Shown here: positions 33,727 to 41,898 of the stretch, piece after piece
Numbering within the stretch: position 1 is the first letter of the stretch
Layout of the letters: each line of letters starts with the position of its first letter
DNA from: Actinomadura mexicana
Lineage (GTDB): Bacteria > Actinomycetota > Actinomycetes > Streptosporangiales > Streptosporangiaceae
DNA length: 64,000 bases
Direction: 5' to 3'
Assembly: GCF_900188105.1 (NCBI RefSeq)
Contig: NZ_FZNP01000002.1
Span: 372,001-436,000, forward strand
Notes under the pieces: model-generated
Told to the model about the DNA's origin: nothing
Seen by the model: the letters and a program-made list of their open reading frames with translations, nothing else
Database searches by the model: none
Program-made: the position numbers and the translations under genes

Positions 33727-35982
33727 ATGGGCGACCGCACGGCCTTCCGTACCTGCCCCCTCTGCGAAGCCCTGTGCGGGCTCGAACTGACCCTCGACGA
33801 GGCCGGGGCGGTCACGCGCGTCCGCGGCGACGAGAAGGACCCGTTCAGCAAGGGCTACATCTGCCCCAAGGGCGCGACGCTCGGGAGCCTCGACGGCGAC
33901 CCCGACCGGCTGGCGGAGCCGCTCGTGGCGGGCGAGGTCTCCGGCTGGGACGAGGCGTTCGAGACGGTGGGCCGGAGGCTGGCGGAGGTCGTCGCGCGGC
34001 ACGGGCGCGACGCCGTCGCCGTCTACATCGGCAACCCGACGGCCCACTCGATCGCCGGACCGCTGTACGGGTCCGCGATCGTCAAGGCCCTCGGCACCCG
34101 CAACCTCTACACGGCGAGCACCGCCGACCAGATGCCGAAGCACGTGGCGTGCGGGCACATGTTCGGCGACCCCCTGGCGATCCCCGTGCCCGACCTCGAC
34201 CGGACCGGGCACCTGCTCATGCTCGGGGCGAACCCGCTGGAGTCCAACGGCAGCCTCGCGTCCGCGCCCGACTTCCCGGGACGGCTCAAGGCGATCCGGG
34301 CGCGCGGCGGGAAGATCACGGTCGTCGACCCGCGCCGCACGCGGACGGCCGCCCTCGCCGACGAGCACCTGTTCATCCGTCCGGGGACGGACGCGTTCTT
34401 CCTGATGGCGCTCGTCCACACCCTGTTCGCCGAGGACCTGGTCACCTCCGCCGAGCACCTGGCCGGCCGCGTCAACGGCCTGGACGACCTGCGCGCCCTC
34501 GCCGTCGACTTCGCCCCCGAGGACGTCGCGTCCGTCACCGGCGTCGGGGCCGCGACGATCCGCAGGACCGCGCGCGAGCTGGCCGCCGCCGAGCGCGCCG
34601 CCGTCTACGGCCGGATCGGGACGTGCACGCAGGCCTACGGGACGCTGAACAGCTGGCTCGTGGACGTCCTGAACACCCTCACCGGGAACCTCGACCGCGC
34701 GGGCGGGGCGATGTTCCCGCGGCCCGCCCACGCCCCGGTGTACCGGCGCAAGAGGCCGTTCACGACCGGGCGGTGGCGCAGCCGCGTCCGCGGGCTGCCC
34801 GAGGTCAACGGCGAGCTGCCCGTCGCGACGCTCGCCGACGAGATCGAGACGCCCGGGGAGGGCCGGGTCAGGGCGCTGATCACGATCGGCGGGAACCCGG
34901 CCCTGTCGGCGCCGAACGCCGCCCGGCTCGACCGCGCGCTCGCCGGCCTGGAGTTCATGGTCAGCGTCGACCCCTACCTGAACGAGACGACCCGGCACGC
35001 GCACGTGGTCCTGCCGCCGCCGCGCCCCGCGCAGACCCCGCACTACGACATCGCGCTGACCGGGCTCGCCGTCCGCGACTACGCGCGCTACTCGCCGCCG
35101 GCCGTCCCGCTGCCGGAGGGGCGGCCCAGCGAGGCCGACATCCTCGCGCGGCTCGCCGTGACCGCCTCCGGGACCGGCGCCGACCCCGCCCGGCTCGACG
35201 AGATGATCATCAGGGCGACGCTGGAGAAGGCCGTCGCGCTCCCCGGTTCCCCGGTGCTCGGCCGCGAGCCCGACGAGCTGCGCAAGATGCTCGACACCGG
35301 CACCCTCACCGAGCAGCGGCTCGACATGATGCTCCGCCTCGGCCCCTACGGCGACGCCTTCGGCGGCGAGCCCGCCCTCCGCGAGGAGCCCGGCGGCGCC
35401 TCGGGCGTCACCGGTCTCACGCTGACGCGGCTGCGCACCGAGTATCCGCACGGGCTCGATCTCGGCGCCCTCAAGCCGCGGCTGGACGAGGTCCTGTGCA
35501 CCACGTCCGGCCGGATCGAGCTGTGCCCGTCCACGTGCGCCGCCGACGTCGACCGGCTGCGCTCGGCCCTGCGCGATCCGGGGACGTCCGGCGGCATGGT
35601 GCTGATCGGGCGCCGCCACCTCCGGTCCAACAACAGCTGGCTGCACAACGTCCCCGAGCTGGTGCGCGGCTCGAACACCTGCACCCTCCAGCTCAACCCG
35701 GCCGACGCCGACCGCCTCGGCGTCGCGGCGGGCGACACCGTCCGCGTCACATCCCGGGCGGGCGCTCTGGAGGCCGTCGCCGAGCCCACCGACACGATCA
35801 TGGCCGGGGTGGTCAGCCTGCCGCACGGCTGGGGCCACGACCGCCCCGGGACCAGGACGCGGGTCGCCAGCCGGCACGCCGGAGTGAACGCCAACGCGGT
35901 CACCGACGAGCAGGAGATCGACCCGCTTTCGGGCAACGCCGTCCTCAACGGGGTCCCCGTCACCCTGGAGGCGGCGCGCTGA
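33727..35982 (+). CDS. Molybdopterin oxidoreductase with [4Fe-4S] cluster
   Basis: 751 residues of the DMSO-reductase superfamily. An N-terminal cluster site C10-x2-C13-x3-C17-x28-C46 (TCPLCEALCGLEL, YICPKG), molybdopterin domains with HLLMLGANPLESNGS, GGKITVVDPRRTRTA, ITIGGNPALSAPN and a C-terminal Molydop_binding domain (RSNNSWLHN, LNPADADRLGV). It resembles formate dehydrogenase/Rv0197-like actinobacterial proteins. I could not point to an obvious Cys/Sec/Ser molybdenum ligand. No signal peptide; soluble. ATG with AAGGAG 8 nt upstream. The Rieske gene follows after 105 nt and could supply electrons. Confidence 0.9.
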   Translation: MGDRTAFRTCPLCEALCGLELTLDEAGAVTRVRGDEKDPFSKGYICPKGATLGSLDGDPDRLAEPLVAGEVSGWDEAFETVGRRLAEVVARHGRDAVAVYIGNPTAHSIAGPLYGSAIVKALGTRNLYTASTADQMPKHVACGHMFGDPLAIPVPDLDRTGHLLMLGANPLESNGSLASAPDFPGRLKAIRARGGKITVVDPRRTRTAALADEHLFIRPGTDAFFLMALVHTLFAEDLVTSAEHLAGRVNGLDDLRALAVDFAPEDVASVTGVGAATIRRTARELAAAERAAVYGRIGTCTQAYGTLNSWLVDVLNTLTGNLDRAGGAMFPRPAHAPVYRRKRPFTTGRWRSRVRGLPEVNGELPVATLADEIETPGEGRVRALITIGGNPALSAPNAARLDRALAGLEFMVSVDPYLNETTRHAHVVLPPPRPAQTPHYDIALTGLAVRDYARYSPPAVPLPEGRPSEADILARLAVTASGTGADPARLDEMIIRATLEKAVALPGSPVLGREPDELRKMLDTGTLTEQRLDMMLRLGPYGDAFGGEPALREEPGGASGVTGLTLTRLRTEYPHGLDLGALKPRLDEVLCTTSGRIELCPSTCAADVDRLRSALRDPGTSGGMVLIGRRHLRSNNSWLHNVPELVRGSNTCTLQLNPADADRLGVAAGDTVRVTSRAGALEAVAEPTDTIMAGVVSLPHGWGHDRPGTRTRVASRHAGVNANAVTDEQEIDPLSGNAVLNGVPVTLEAAR

Positions 35983-36087
35983 CCCGTTGTTTAGCCCCTC
36001 CCGGCACCAGGTAGGTATGACTGGCCGCGGGCGAACGCGGGAGACTAGGGTCGCAACAGGCGTCCCATAGGACCGCGGAGGAGGGGC

Positions 36088-37002
36088 ATGAACCGACGGG
36101 TCAACATCTTCCGGCGCGGGGAGAGCCCCCAGGCGACCGCGCGACTGGCCGACGCGACCGAGGGGCTGGAGCACGCCAGCGGCCTGGACCGTCCCATCAG
36201 GGTGCTGTCCGGGGCCGTCCGGCGGGTGCTGCGTCCAGGGCCGGTCAAGGACGCCCTGCACGGCGTCCCGGTCGGCCATCCGGCCCACCCGCCGCTCACC
36301 GACCTGCCCATCGGCCTGTGGATGTCGGCCGCCGTCCTGGACCTCGTCCCCGGCACGCGCCGCGCCTCGCAGGTCCTGGTCGCCGCCGGGCTCGCCGGCG
36401 CCGTCCCGACCGTCCTCACCGGCATCGCCGACTGGTCGGCCCTGCACCGCGAGCAGCAGCGCGTCGGGCTCGTCCACGCCGCCGGGACGGCCACCGCGAG
36501 CATGCTGTACTCGGCGTCCTTCGTGGCCCGCCACCAGGGCCGCGACGCCGCAGGGCGCGCGTTCGGCTTCGCGGGCCTCAGCGCGCTCGTCGCGGGCGCC
36601 TACCTCGGCGGGCACCTGGCGTTCCGGCAGGCCGCCGGCGCCAGCCACGCCGACCAGCTCGCCCACCTGGTCCCGCTCGGCTGGCACGACCTGTGCTCCG
36701 TCGAGGACCTCCCGGACGGCTGGCCCGTCTCACGGCGCCTCGGCTACATCGACCTGTTCGTCCTGCGGCAGGGCGAGGAGGTGCACGTCCTCGCCGACCG
36801 CTGCAGCCACCTCGCCGGACCGCTCCACCAGGGCCGCGTCCTGACCGACGACGGCGCCGACACCTGCGTCGTCTGCCCCTGGCACGGCAGCACGTTCCGC
36901 GTCGCCGACGGCTCCGTCGTCCACGGCCCGGCCACGGCCCGCCAGCCGTCCTTCGAGACCCGTGTGACCGAGGAGGGCACCCTCCAGGTCCGCCCGGTCT
37001 GA
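36088..37002 (+). CDS. DUF2231 membrane domain fused to Rieske [2Fe-2S] domain
   Basis: 304 residues. Residues ~55-190 form the DUF2231 four-helix membrane domain (GVPVGHPAHPPLTDLPIGLW), which may bind heme through its His residues. Residues ~195-304 are a Rieske domain with C239-x-H241 and C263-x2-H266 (ADRCSHLAG, CPWHGSTF). A membrane electron carrier, probably linked to the upstream molybdo-enzyme (inference). ATG with GGAGGAGG upstream. A 14-bp tandem repeat begins at its last codons. Confidence 0.92.
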   Translation: MNRRVNIFRRGESPQATARLADATEGLEHASGLDRPIRVLSGAVRRVLRPGPVKDALHGVPVGHPAHPPLTDLPIGLWMSAAVLDLVPGTRRASQVLVAAGLAGAVPTVLTGIADWSALHREQQRVGLVHAAGTATASMLYSASFVARHQGRDAAGRAFGFAGLSALVAGAYLGGHLAFRQAAGASHADQLAHLVPLGWHDLCSVEDLPDGWPVSRRLGYIDLFVLRQGEEVHVLADRCSHLAGPLHQGRVLTDDGADTCVVCPWHGSTFRVADGSVVHGPATARQPSFETRVTEEGTLQVRPV

Positions 37003-37060
37003 TGTCTCCGGTCTGATGTCTCCGGTCTGAGGGCTCCGTTCCGAGGGCTCCGTTCTGAGG
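36997..37060. repeat. 14-bp tandem repeat across the Rieske gene stop
   Basis: Units GTCTGATGTCTCCG (twice, identical), GTCTGAGGGCTCCG, TTCCGAGGGCTCCG and a partial TTCTGAGG. The first TGA is the gene stop, and the repeats carry extra TGA stops. It leads straight into a terminator hairpin. Confidence 0.9.
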
Positions 37061-37085
37061 CGCTCGCGCATCCGCGCGGGCGCCT
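37058..37085 (+). terminator. Terminator hairpin after Rieske gene
   Basis: AGGCGC-T-CGCGC paired with GCGCG-G-GCGCCT across loop ATCC: 11 Watson-Crick pairs and one T-G. Confidence 0.7.
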
Positions 37086-37163
37086 TCCCGCATGCCGCCG
37101 TCCTTCGTGATGGCGCCGGTATGGCCCGGAGACCGGGGAGATCTTCGGGTTTTCACTTATTGA

Positions 37164-37178
37164 CCCCTTTTAAAGGGG
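37164..37178. promoter_or_regulatory. Palindrome CCCCTTT-T-AAAGGGG
   Basis: 15-bp symmetrical site in the AT-richer region about 205 bp before the SH3 protein start. Possible operator; no regulator is adjacent. Confidence 0.4.
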
Positions 37179-37334
37179 GCTGGATGTCCATTATGGGCCT
37201 TTCGTCGGCGGTATGGAGATTGCCATTGGCCGATTCACGACAAAGCCTTCACGGTGCACACTGATCACTATTCCCAATGTTTGCGACCTGGACGACATGC
37301 GCGGAATTCCCCACGGGAAGCGTGATCAAGGAAA

Positions 37335-37358
37335 CGATGCCGGACACCTCCGGCATCG
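37335..37358 (+). promoter_or_regulatory. Leader hairpin before SH3 protein gene
   Basis: Perfect 10-bp stem CGATGCCGGA/TCCGGCATCG with loop CACC, ending 23 nt before the ATG and only about 12 nt before the ribosome site. No U-tract follows, so translational or stability control is more likely than termination. Confidence 0.6.
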
Positions 37359-37381
37359 AAGATCATTTCGTTGGGGGAAGT

Positions 37382-38086
37382 ATGAGGACAAGCGCGCGAA
37401 CCGGCATGGCACTCGCCGTGGCCGGTGCGGCGGGCGGGCTGTCGCTGCTGTCCGGCGGCGCCGTCGCCGTGGCGGCGACCGGCGCGGACCACGCCGAGGC
37501 GGCGACCACCGCCCGCCAGGCGGCGGTCTGCCGGTACGAGGTCACCGCACGGTCCGGCCTGGCGGTCCGCACGGGTCCCGGCGTCCGGTTCAGGCGGATC
37601 GGCACGCTGCCGTACCGCAAGCACATCAGCGCCGACTGCAAGAACAGCGGCTGGACCCAGCTGCGCGGCAGCGTCCCGGCGGCCTGGATCGGCAAGTGGG
37701 TCTCGCGGACCTACCTCAAGCCGATCACGCCCATCCGCGTCTGCCGGTACGAGGTCACCGCACGGTCCGGCCTGGCGGTCCGCAACGGTCCCGGCACCAG
37801 GTTCAAGCAGGTCGGCACGCTGCCCCACGGCAAGCACATCGGCGCCGACTGCAAGAACAGCGGCTGGACCCAGCTGCGCCAGAGCGTCCCGCAGGCATGG
37901 ATCGGCAAGTGGGTCTTCCGGACCTACCTCAAGCCGATCCGGCCGAGCGGGGGCGTCAGCGCCGGTGGCGGCGGCACCTCGATGTCGAGCTTCCCGATGC
38001 TGGCCGGCGCCGGTCTCGGGGTTCTCGCCCTGGGCGGCGGCATCGCCGTCGTGGCCCGTCGCCGTCAGGTGAAGGGCGTTTCCTGA
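37382..38086 (+). CDS. Surface protein with two SH3b domains and C-terminal membrane anchor
   Basis: 234 residues, ATG with GGGGGAAG upstream. Signal peptide about 1-41, two bacterial SH3 domains (about 50-117 and 120-187) each with VCRYEVTARSGLAVR and CKNSGWTQLR, a Gly-rich linker, then a hydrophobic helix (about 202-225) and RRR. Bacterial SH3 domains bind wall peptides. The C-terminus has the helix plus basic tail of a sorting signal but SFPMLAG instead of LPXTG. The next gene, 4 nt on, is a class F sortase, so it is the obvious candidate partner. Confidence 0.85.
   Translation: MRTSARTGMALAVAGAAGGLSLLSGGAVAVAATGADHAEAATTARQAAVCRYEVTARSGLAVRTGPGVRFRRIGTLPYRKHISADCKNSGWTQLRGSVPAAWIGKWVSRTYLKPITPIRVCRYEVTARSGLAVRNGPGTRFKQVGTLPHGKHIGADCKNSGWTQLRQSVPQAWIGKWVFRTYLKPIRPSGGVSAGGGGTSMSSFPMLAGAGLGVLALGGGIAVVARRRQVKGVS
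37536..37943. repeat. Tandem duplication of SH3 domain sequence (about 210 bp per copy)
   Basis: The two SH3-coding segments (about 37536-37733 and 37741-37943) share long identical stretches, for example TGCCGGTACGAGGTCACCGC in both, far beyond what protein conservation needs. Recent duplication or gene conversion is likely. Confidence 0.85.
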
Positions 38087-38090
38087 GCCC

Positions 38091-38777
38091 ATGGACAGGA
38101 GAAGGCGCGGCGGCCGGTCAAGCCGTTTCTGGTATCGGCCGGCCGCCGCGCTCATCGCGACGGGGACCGCGATGTTCGTCGTCGGACTGGTGCGCGACCA
38201 CACCGATCCGCCGCCGCAACCGCCGTCCTCGGACCTCGTGCGACCGGCTCCCAGAAGTGCGGAGCCCCGACCGGACAACGCACTCCGGCCCTCCGTTCCC
38301 GAACGCGTCAGAATACCGTCCATCAAGGTCGACGCTCCGATCCGTCGCGTCACCACGGAACGGGACGGGACGCTCGGCGTCCCGCCGCTCACCCGGGTCC
38401 GGGAGGTCGGCTGGTGGGAGGACGGCCCGACGCCGGGCGAGAACGGCGGCAGCGTGCTCGTCGGCCACGTCGACTCCACGTCGGGCCCCGGCGCCTTCTA
38501 CCGGCTCGGCGCGCTCCGTCCGGGCCGCCGGATCGAGGTCGTCCGCGCGGACGGCACGGTGCCGGCCTTCCGCATCGACCGGATCAAGCGCGTCGCCAAG
38601 GACGAGTTCCCGACCGACAGCGTCTACGGGCAGCCGGGCCGGCCGGAACTGCGCCTGGTCACCTGCGGCGGCAGATTCGACCGAAAGCGAGGGCACTACG
38701 TGGACAACGTCATCGTCTACGCGTCCCTGATCTCCGAGGCCCGGAACGCCGCTCCGGGGACCCACCGCAAGTCCTGA
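38091..38777 (+). CDS. Class F sortase
   Basis: 228 residues. One N-terminal membrane helix (about 17-35), Pro-rich linker, catalytic domain from about 70 (RIPSIKVDAPI, LTRVREVGWWEDGP). Catalytic H126 (VLVGHVDS), C192 (RLVTCGG) and a following Arg (R195/R198) fit class F sortases of actinobacteria. It anchors or processes surface proteins; its starts 4 nt after the SH3 protein stop, a two-gene operon. Substrate motif in the neighbour is atypical. Confidence 0.93.
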   Translation: MDRRRRGGRSSRFWYRPAAALIATGTAMFVVGLVRDHTDPPPQPPSSDLVRPAPRSAEPRPDNALRPSVPERVRIPSIKVDAPIRRVTTERDGTLGVPPLTRVREVGWWEDGPTPGENGGSVLVGHVDSTSGPGAFYRLGALRPGRRIEVVRADGTVPAFRIDRIKRVAKDEFPTDSVYGQPGRPELRLVTCGGRFDRKRGHYVDNVIVYASLISEARNAAPGTHRKS

Positions 38778-38781
38778 CCGC

Positions 38782-38809
38782 CGGACGGGCCGGGCCGGAC
38801 GGGCCGGGC
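38782..38809. repeat. 14-bp direct repeat, two copies
   Basis: CGGACGGGCCGGGC twice in tandem, then a partial copy, just after the sortase stop. Also can fold as GGGCC/GGCCC stems and may help end transcription. Confidence 0.7.
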
Positions 38810-38837
38810 CGGGCCCGCCGGGACCGTCTCGCGGCGC

Positions 38838-39077
38838 TCAGCCGGGCGGTTCGTGGCCGTCGGAGGCCACAGGGTGCTCCACCAGCGCCAGGACACGGCT
38901 CGCCATGAAGCGGGCCGTGCGGACGGGCGTGCCCGTCCGGGTGACCTCGCTGACCTCCACGACGCCGCGCCGCGTCGCGATCTCCACGCGGCGGCCCGCC
39001 CGGCTCGCCGCGACCTCGTACGTCCGCGTCCCCTCGCCCCCGGCGTCGATCACGATCTCGACCCTGTCGCCCTTCAT
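38838..39077 (-). CDS. Small hypothetical protein
   Basis: 79 residues with strongly alternating strand pattern (RVEIVIDAGGEGTRTYEVAASRAGRRVEIATRRGVVEVSEVTRTG). No Cys, helix or signal. ATG at 39077 with GGAGG 9 nt upstream supports a real gene. Not recognised. It is convergent with the sortase gene. Confidence 0.6.
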   Translation of the reverse strand: MKGDRVEIVIDAGGEGTRTYEVAASRAGRRVEIATRRGVVEVSEVTRTGTPVRTARFMASRVLALVEHPVASDGHEPPG

Positions 39078-39166
39078 CCGCGCGAACCTCCGGTAGTCGA
39101 ACGTATATTCGACTCATACCCCGAACGTCCGGCTCGCAATCCTCCCAAAAGGTGCGAAAGCCCTGG

Positions 39167-39940
39167 TCAGGCCAGAAGATTGACGATCGCGACGACGCCC
39201 ACGACGACGATGACGGCGCGCAGCGCCAGCGGCGGGATCCGGCGGCCGACCTTGGCGCCGATCGCGCCCCCGCAGGTGGAGCCCGCGGCGATGAGCAGCA
39301 CGACCCACCAGTCGATCTCGGCGTCGGCGAACAGCCACATGAGCGTGAACAGGATCGCGGCGGTGCCGTTCACGACGGCCGACAGGACGTTCTTGCCCGC
39401 GTTCAGGCGCTGCAGGTCGTCGTCCAGCATGATGCCGAGCAGGGCGATGAGGATGATGCCCTGGGCGGCGCCGAAGTAGCCGCCGTACATGCCCGCGAGC
39501 AGCACCCCGACCCACAGCGCCGGGCCGCCGTGCTGCGGGCGGTGCTCGCCCTCCCGGCGGCGCAGCATCCACTTCTGCAGGCGGGGCTGCACGATCACGA
39601 GGACCAGCGCGATGATGATCAGCGCGACGACGATGACGTCGAACGCCTCGGCGGGCAGGCCGAGCAACAGCAGGCCGCCGATCACGGCCCCGACGAAGGA
39701 GCCGGAGGCCAGCCGCGTCAGCCGGCCGCGCTGCCCCTTCAGCTCGTGGCGGTAGCCGTAGGCGCCCGTCACGCCGCCCGGGACGAGCCCGATGTTGTTG
39801 GAGATGTTCGCGACCACGGGCGGGTAGCCGAGCGCCACCAGGGTCGGGAAGGTGATCAGGGAGCCGGACCCGACGACGGTGTTGATGCCTCCGGCGGCCA
39901 CCCCGGCCGCGAAGACGGCGGCCGCCTCCAGCAGATTCAC
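39167..39940 (-). CDS. TauE/SafE-family exporter
   Basis: 257 residues with about eight hydrophobic helices and the family blocks GINTVVGSGSLITFP and ANISNNIGLVPGG, repeated later as MYGGYFGAAQGI and LNAGKNVLSAVVNG. Such permeases export sulfite, sulfoacetate or other organic anions. GTG at 39940 with GGGACGGAC just upstream. A hairpin separates it from the ABC gene. Confidence 0.92.
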   Translation of the reverse strand: MNLLEAAAVFAAGVAAGGINTVVGSGSLITFPTLVALGYPPVVANISNNIGLVPGGVTGAYGYRHELKGQRGRLTRLASGSFVGAVIGGLLLLGLPAEAFDVIVVALIIIALVLVIVQPRLQKWMLRRREGEHRPQHGGPALWVGVLLAGMYGGYFGAAQGIILIALLGIMLDDDLQRLNAGKNVLSAVVNGTAAILFTLMWLFADAEIDWWVVLLIAAGSTCGGAIGAKVGRRIPPLALRAVIVVVGVVAIVNLLA

Positions 39941-39990
39941 GTCCGTCCCATCCCTGCGCTAGACGTTCCCGACGGCGCACACATCGTAGG

Positions 39991-40022
39991 GACCCCGCCG
40001 CGCGCCCCCGTCGCGCGGGGTC
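39991..40022. terminator. Probable terminator between ABC ATPase and TauE genes
   Basis: GACCCCGC-(C)-GCGC paired with GCGCGGGGTC with a one-base bulge and GC-rich loop, 22 nt past the stop of the leftward ABC gene. Confidence 0.55.
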
Positions 40023-40044
40023 GCTTTGTGGCGTCCCGCCCGGT

Positions 40045-40833
40045 TCAGCGGGCGGAGCGGGCGTACCAGCGGCCGTTCTGGCGGTCGATCGCCAGCGGGA
40101 GCCCGAACGCCTCCGACAGGTGCTCCCGGGTGAAGACCTCGTCCACCTTGCCCTGGGCGACGACCCCCCCGCCGCGCAGCAGCAGTGCGTGGGTGAAGCC
40201 CTCCGGGACCTCCTCCACGTGGTGGCTGACCATCGCGATCGCGGGCGCGGCCGGGTCGTCGGCGAGTGCGGCGAGGCGGGCGAGCAGGTCTTCGCGCCCG
40301 CCGAGGTCGAGACCGGCGGCGGGCTCGTCGAGCAGCAGCAGCTCGGGGTCGGGCATCAGGGCGCGGGCGATCTGGACGCGCTTGCGCTCGCCCTCCGACA
40401 GGGTGCTGAACGTCCGGCGGATCAGGTCGGCGGCGCCGAGGGCCTCCAGCAGCGCGACGGCGCGGTCGAGGTCGGTCGAGTCGTACTCCTCCTGCCAGCG
40501 CCCGAGGATCGCGTACGAGGCGGTCAGCACCAGGTCGATGACCGTCTCACCGGACGGGACCTTCTCCGCGACGGACGAGCTCGCGAGCCCGATCCGCGGC
40601 CGGAGCTCGAACACGTCGGTACGGCCGAGCTCCTCCTCCAGGATCTCGACGCTGCCCTCGGTCGGATGCAGCATGGCGGCGGCGATCTGCAGCAACGTGG
40701 TCTTGCCCGCGCCGTTCGGGCCGACGATGACCCACCGGTCGCCCTCGTTCACCGTCCATGTGACGTCGCGCAGCAGGGTGGCCCCGCCGCGCCTGACCCC
40801 GACTCCGCGGAGTTGAAGCACCTCGCCTGCCAT
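40045..40833 (-). CDS. Stand-alone ABC transporter ATPase
   Basis: 262 residues. Walker A GPNGAGKTTLL (about 38-48), signature LSEGERKRVQIARAL, Walker B LLLLDEPAAGLDLGG and switch SHHVEEV. It resembles the ModF/YhbG-like soluble ATPases of actinobacteria; no permease gene is adjacent, so the partner is encoded elsewhere or the protein acts alone. ATG at 40833 preceded by a weak ribosome site. Confidence 0.93.
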   Translation of the reverse strand: MAGEVLQLRGVGVRRGGATLLRDVTWTVNEGDRWVIVGPNGAGKTTLLQIAAAMLHPTEGSVEILEEELGRTDVFELRPRIGLASSSVAEKVPSGETVIDLVLTASYAILGRWQEEYDSTDLDRAVALLEALGAADLIRRTFSTLSEGERKRVQIARALMPDPELLLLDEPAAGLDLGGREDLLARLAALADDPAAPAIAMVSHHVEEVPEGFTHALLLRGGGVVAQGKVDEVFTREHLSEAFGLPLAIDRQNGRWYARSAR

Positions 40834-41058
40834 CGCGCGCCTTCGTCCCCAATCCGGTGGTCCGTGCTCCCGCTTGCAGGAAAGAACCTATGCGATCCGG
40901 GGCGGCCGTGGCCCCCCGGGATCGCACCTGGGGAACGGCCGGGAACGCTTCCGCGCCGCGAGAGGTGCCTTACGTCCGGTGGCACCGGCGATCGGAGCGC
41001 TTATCGTGGATCGCATGCCCATTGCGGAACGCACGAGACCGAGAATGAGCACGGACGT

Positions 41059-41826
41059 ATGAGCAGGGCCGTCGCGATCGCCCTCGTCGCCTGGGGCAAC
41101 GCCTGGCTGACGGGGCACGTCGGCCTGGACGAGGCCGTCGACGAGATCGAGAAGAGCGCGGGCCCGCAGATCCTCGGCGGTGAGCCCGCCGAGGTGACGC
41201 TGCGGCGCGGCCTCGGCGACCTGCGCGTCGGCGGGCTGGCGGCGCTGCGGCTGGCGCTGCCGGAGCCGGGCGACCCGCTCGGACTGACCGGGCCGCCGTC
41301 CTTCAACGCCGCGGCGATCGATGCGGGCGCCGCGGCCGTCGCCGTGCTCGACGGGCGGGCGATGGGGCTCGTCCCGTCGGAGGACCGGCGCGGCTCGTCC
41401 TACGTCGGCGTCCGCTGGACGACGCACGACGCGTCGGCGGCGCCGCCCGACGTCCCGTCCCTCGCGGAGGCCGACCGGCGTCTCACGCTCGCCATGCGGG
41501 ACGCCACCGAGGCGCTGCTGACCGTCGACGACTTCGTCGGCGTGCCGCCCGAGATCGGTGACGCGCTGGTCGACCTGCGCGATCCCGACCGCGGCGACCA
41601 TCCGCTCTCCCCCGGCTACCCGCCCCGCGCCCACCGCGTCGCCGCCCTGGCCGGACGCCTCTCCTTCGTCGTCGACCTCGCCCGCCAGATGGACGACCGC
41701 GGCCTCGGCGCCGACCAGATGAGGCGCCGCGGCGAGGCCCTCCGCCTCCTGGACGCCGCCGTACGCCGCGCCCTGGTGGCGGCTTGCAACAGTGCGTTCG
41801 ACCCGGTCCACGGACCGGAGCGCTAG
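41059..41826 (+). CDS. Conserved actinobacterial hypothetical protein
   Basis: 255 residues, mainly helical, no signal peptide. Segments WGNAWLTGHVGLDEAVDEIE and LRLALPEPGDPLGLTGPPSFNAAAIDAGAA are distinctive. I do not know a function for it; single-copy homologues are, as far as I recall, common in Actinobacteria. ATG at 41059. It is divergent from the ABC gene and ends before a strong terminator. Confidence 0.75.
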   Translation: MSRAVAIALVAWGNAWLTGHVGLDEAVDEIEKSAGPQILGGEPAEVTLRRGLGDLRVGGLAALRLALPEPGDPLGLTGPPSFNAAAIDAGAAAVAVLDGRAMGLVPSEDRRGSSYVGVRWTTHDASAAPPDVPSLAEADRRLTLAMRDATEALLTVDDFVGVPPEIGDALVDLRDPDRGDHPLSPGYPPRAHRVAALAGRLSFVVDLARQMDDRGLGADQMRRRGEALRLLDAAVRRALVAACNSAFDPVHGPER

Positions 41827-41852
41827 CGGAGTGGTCGTGGCTTGACAGCGAA

Positions 41853-41883
41853 AGCGGGGCGTCCCGGGTCGGGGCGCCCCGCT
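41853..41883. terminator. Bidirectional terminator
   Basis: AGCGGGGCG/CGCCCCGCT arms extended by TCCC/GGGG pairing with a 5-nt loop, between two convergent genes. Confidence 0.85.
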
Positions 41884-41898
41884 GTCGTGGGTCGTGGG

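Larger units (their letters stand above)
37003..37381. promoter_or_regulatory. Intergenic region: repeat, terminator, promoter and leader of SH3 protein gene
   Basis: 379 nt without a gene. In order: end of the 14-bp repeats, a terminator hairpin, an AT-rich promoter-like stretch (about 37150-37300) with the palindrome at 37164-37178, then a leader hairpin at 37335-37358. Confidence 0.6.

Noticed and set aside
37531..37943. Insertion sequence or integron repeat
   Set aside because: The repeated DNA encodes two SH3 domains in frame; no transposase, terminal inverted repeats or target duplication.
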